Source: Solea solea
Taxonomy: Eukaryota > Chordata > Actinopteri > Pleuronectiformes > Soleidae
NCBI RefSeq assembly: GCF_958295425.1
Contig: NC_081135.1
Location: forward strand, 25,578,113 to 25,642,112
Direction: 5' to 3'
DNA: 64,000 bases
Below, piece by piece: positions 62,081 to 64,000 of the stretch. Position numbers and translations under genes: made by a program. Each line of letters opens with the position of its first letter. Within the stretch, counting starts at the first letter, position 1. Under the pieces are notes generated by a model, which saw only the letters and a program-made list of their open reading frames with translations, was not told the DNA's origin and made no database searches.

Positions 62081-64000
62081 TATTTGTAAAATGTCAACAT
62101 GGCACCGGCCAAATTACAAATCTGGAGGCGTCACAAAGGGAGTTCAGATTCTTAGGGGTGACGGCATCATGACTTTATGTGCCACATTGTGAGGCGATCT
62201 CCTCAAATCCTGATTAACACAGATGTATAATAAAGTACACGGCTCCACAGATTGCAGTGATTGTGCCCCAGCATTGTGCAGCTGCTTTTGTACTGTCTGC
62301 TAAATCTGCTTTGTTCCCCTGGTGGCAGAGATCAGTTTATAGTCTCAGTGTGAAACTGTGGAGGAAGAAATATCACACCTATCTCTCTGACTGATGGGCC
62401 TCTGAATTTATTTCTGCTACCAGCAAAGTCAGCATGAAGATATGCTCCCTGGGTTTGTATAAAAACATGTTTGATGCTCCAGGATACCACTGCCACTCTC
62501 CAGCTGTGACAGAAAGAGAGAAAATATATAACTTAGAGTACAAATAAACTGAACAATGCAGTGTAATATAATATAATTTATCTCCCTTTTCCATTCACTA
62601 ACGAGTGGGATTACAAAAGCAGATCAGTATTAAATGAGGCTTCAAAGGTGTATTAATCTAAATTCAGTTTTTTTTTTTAAATAATTTATTTGGTTTGAAT
62701 AGAGCAGTTTATGAATGTCTTCCACATAACTACTATGAATAAATATGAGAACCTATTCACAGGTGGATCATGATTTTTCTGATTGTGTGTAATGTGTCAT
62801 GGTATTTAATTAGAAGTAGGTCAGATTTTAAAAAAAACAAAAACATGTTTTAACGTGTGAAATGTGGTTAATCCATCATGTGACATCATTAAAAGTTAAA
62901 TGTCTGCCATTGTGCTTCACCTGTGATGATTTCTCTCTCACAAGTCTCCTCAGCAGATGCCAGTTTGACTAGTTATCAGGGAATGGCAGGTGTTGGAATA
63001 ACTTATCGCCCATTAATAACTGTCAAAGGCAGCTCAGAAGGAATTTCACCGCCAGGTTAATTCATGATATTTAAATGTAGTTTGTCCTGTTGTCATAGAA
63101 TGAGCAATAAGTGACAGTCTGAATTATCATTAATCACCGCTGTCCCTCTACTGGGAGCGATGAGGATTAGCAACAGAGAGCAACTTGTGCTAATCGACAA
63201 TCCTCATCACATTCCAGTTCTCTGCCCTTCATACAGTAAAGCTACATAAGCTGAAGATAGCCAGCTTCTCATCGCCCATCTGTCATTTTTAAGGCTTCCA
63301 TCAGCACCAAACACTCGACGCTCACAAAGACTACAGAGGCTACAACGCATGAATTTCATTGATACCCACTGCCTTGAAGTTTTAGGCAAACAGCCTGTGT
63401 GGTTGTTTTCTGTCATCTTATTCTCTCTGAAGTTGTGGCGAAGGAAACAGTGATGCTGAGAGGAAAATCACGAGAATGGTAGAGGGTAGATAGAATTCCC
63501 AGTGGGATTCATCCCACCAGCTGGTTTCTGCACGCAGGTTTTTCTCTGACATCTGAAGATGTTTTATGTATGCTTTATTTCTCTGGTTCCTGCTATTGTT
63601 TTCAAGCCAGCAACAGGGAAATGTGTTGCTAATTCACACATTCTTCTATTTTTAGTCCTCCTGGCACAAGTTGCATGTATGCAGTAAAGCCCCGATGCAT
63701 GTTAGTGAATCAGTAGTAGAACCCTGATGAAGTGTGATTGCCTGTGATTCATGGAGCTTGATGTAAGTCGTTGTTTTTTTAAGACAGTAATCAAAAATAA
63801 AGAAAATCTTTACAAGTAAGGCAGAATACCAGTATGAAAAAAACTAAATGGGGTCTTTGCATGGTAGCCATTTTGTTCAGGTGTTCATAATCACATCAAC
63901 AATGACTCTGTGAAAGTAAACCAGCATGCACCCTGAAGAAGAGGATTAAGAGAGGAAGATGAAGAATAACCAGTCGTTAAAGGCAAAACAGAGCTGAAGT

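Larger units (their letters stand above)
59491..64000. other. Gene-poor region at the right edge
   Basis: No exon is supportable. It contains CT repeats near 59.94 kb, a short CTG run at 60661-60682 and a SINE fragment at 61.91 kb. The 143-codon plus frame at 61242-61673 has no recognisable domain. Sequence at 62.9-63.2 kb is unique-looking and free of repeats. Confidence 0.5.

Overview
The window looks like nuclear DNA of a teleost fish. Genes are split into many short exons with canonical GT/AG introns. The space between them holds repeat types common in ray-finned fish: tRNA-headed SINEs, hAT-like and Tc1/mariner-like miniature elements, LINE relics and many CA/GA/AT microsatellites. I see no bacterial operon, CRISPR array, rRNA or intact tRNA gene. 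Species cannot be fixed from sequence alone.

Three protein-coding genes can be rebuilt exon by exon with consistent phase. (1) marchf4 (minus, coding 17714 to 7691, 4 exons, 418 aa) is a two-pass membrane RING-CH E3 ubiquitin ligase. (2) smarcal1 (plus, coding 20330 to 30171, 17 exons, 883 aa) is an SNF2-family annealing helicase with an RPA-binding N-terminus and two HARP domains. (3) nme8, also called txndc3 (minus, coding 41495 to 31792, 16 exons, 633 aa), is an axonemal/ciliary protein with one thioredoxin domain and three NDK domains. marchf4 and smarcal1 are divergent with about 2.6 kb between start codons. smarcal1 and nme8 are convergent with about 1.6 kb between stop codons. The marchf4-smarcal1 pair matches the vertebrate arrangement known from human 2q35; nme8 as the next gene does not match the human order.

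Layout: 1-7.5 kb is non-coding, with a CpG-rich patch near 0.6 kb, a LINE relic near 3.2 kb and microsatellites. 7.5-17.7 kb is marchf4. 17.7-20.3 kb is the divergent intergenic region, with a CRE/ETS-like promoter block near 19.97 kb. 20.3-30.3 kb is smarcal1. 31.8-41.7 kb is nme8, with a palindromic RFX X-box just upstream of its start. 41.7-64 kb is a gene-poor stretch with repeats and no exon I can support.

The three genes share no obvious pathway: one acts in membrane-protein ubiquitination, one in replication-fork repair, one in cilia. I found no evidence of a novel multi-gene system. The most informative observations are the X-box at nme8, intact catalytic-type histidine motifs in all three NDK domains of nme8, UG-repeat-flanked exons in nme8, a stop-free 96-nt last intron in nme8, a PIP-box-like C-terminus in smarcal1, and a datable nest of three transposable elements in nme8 intron 4.
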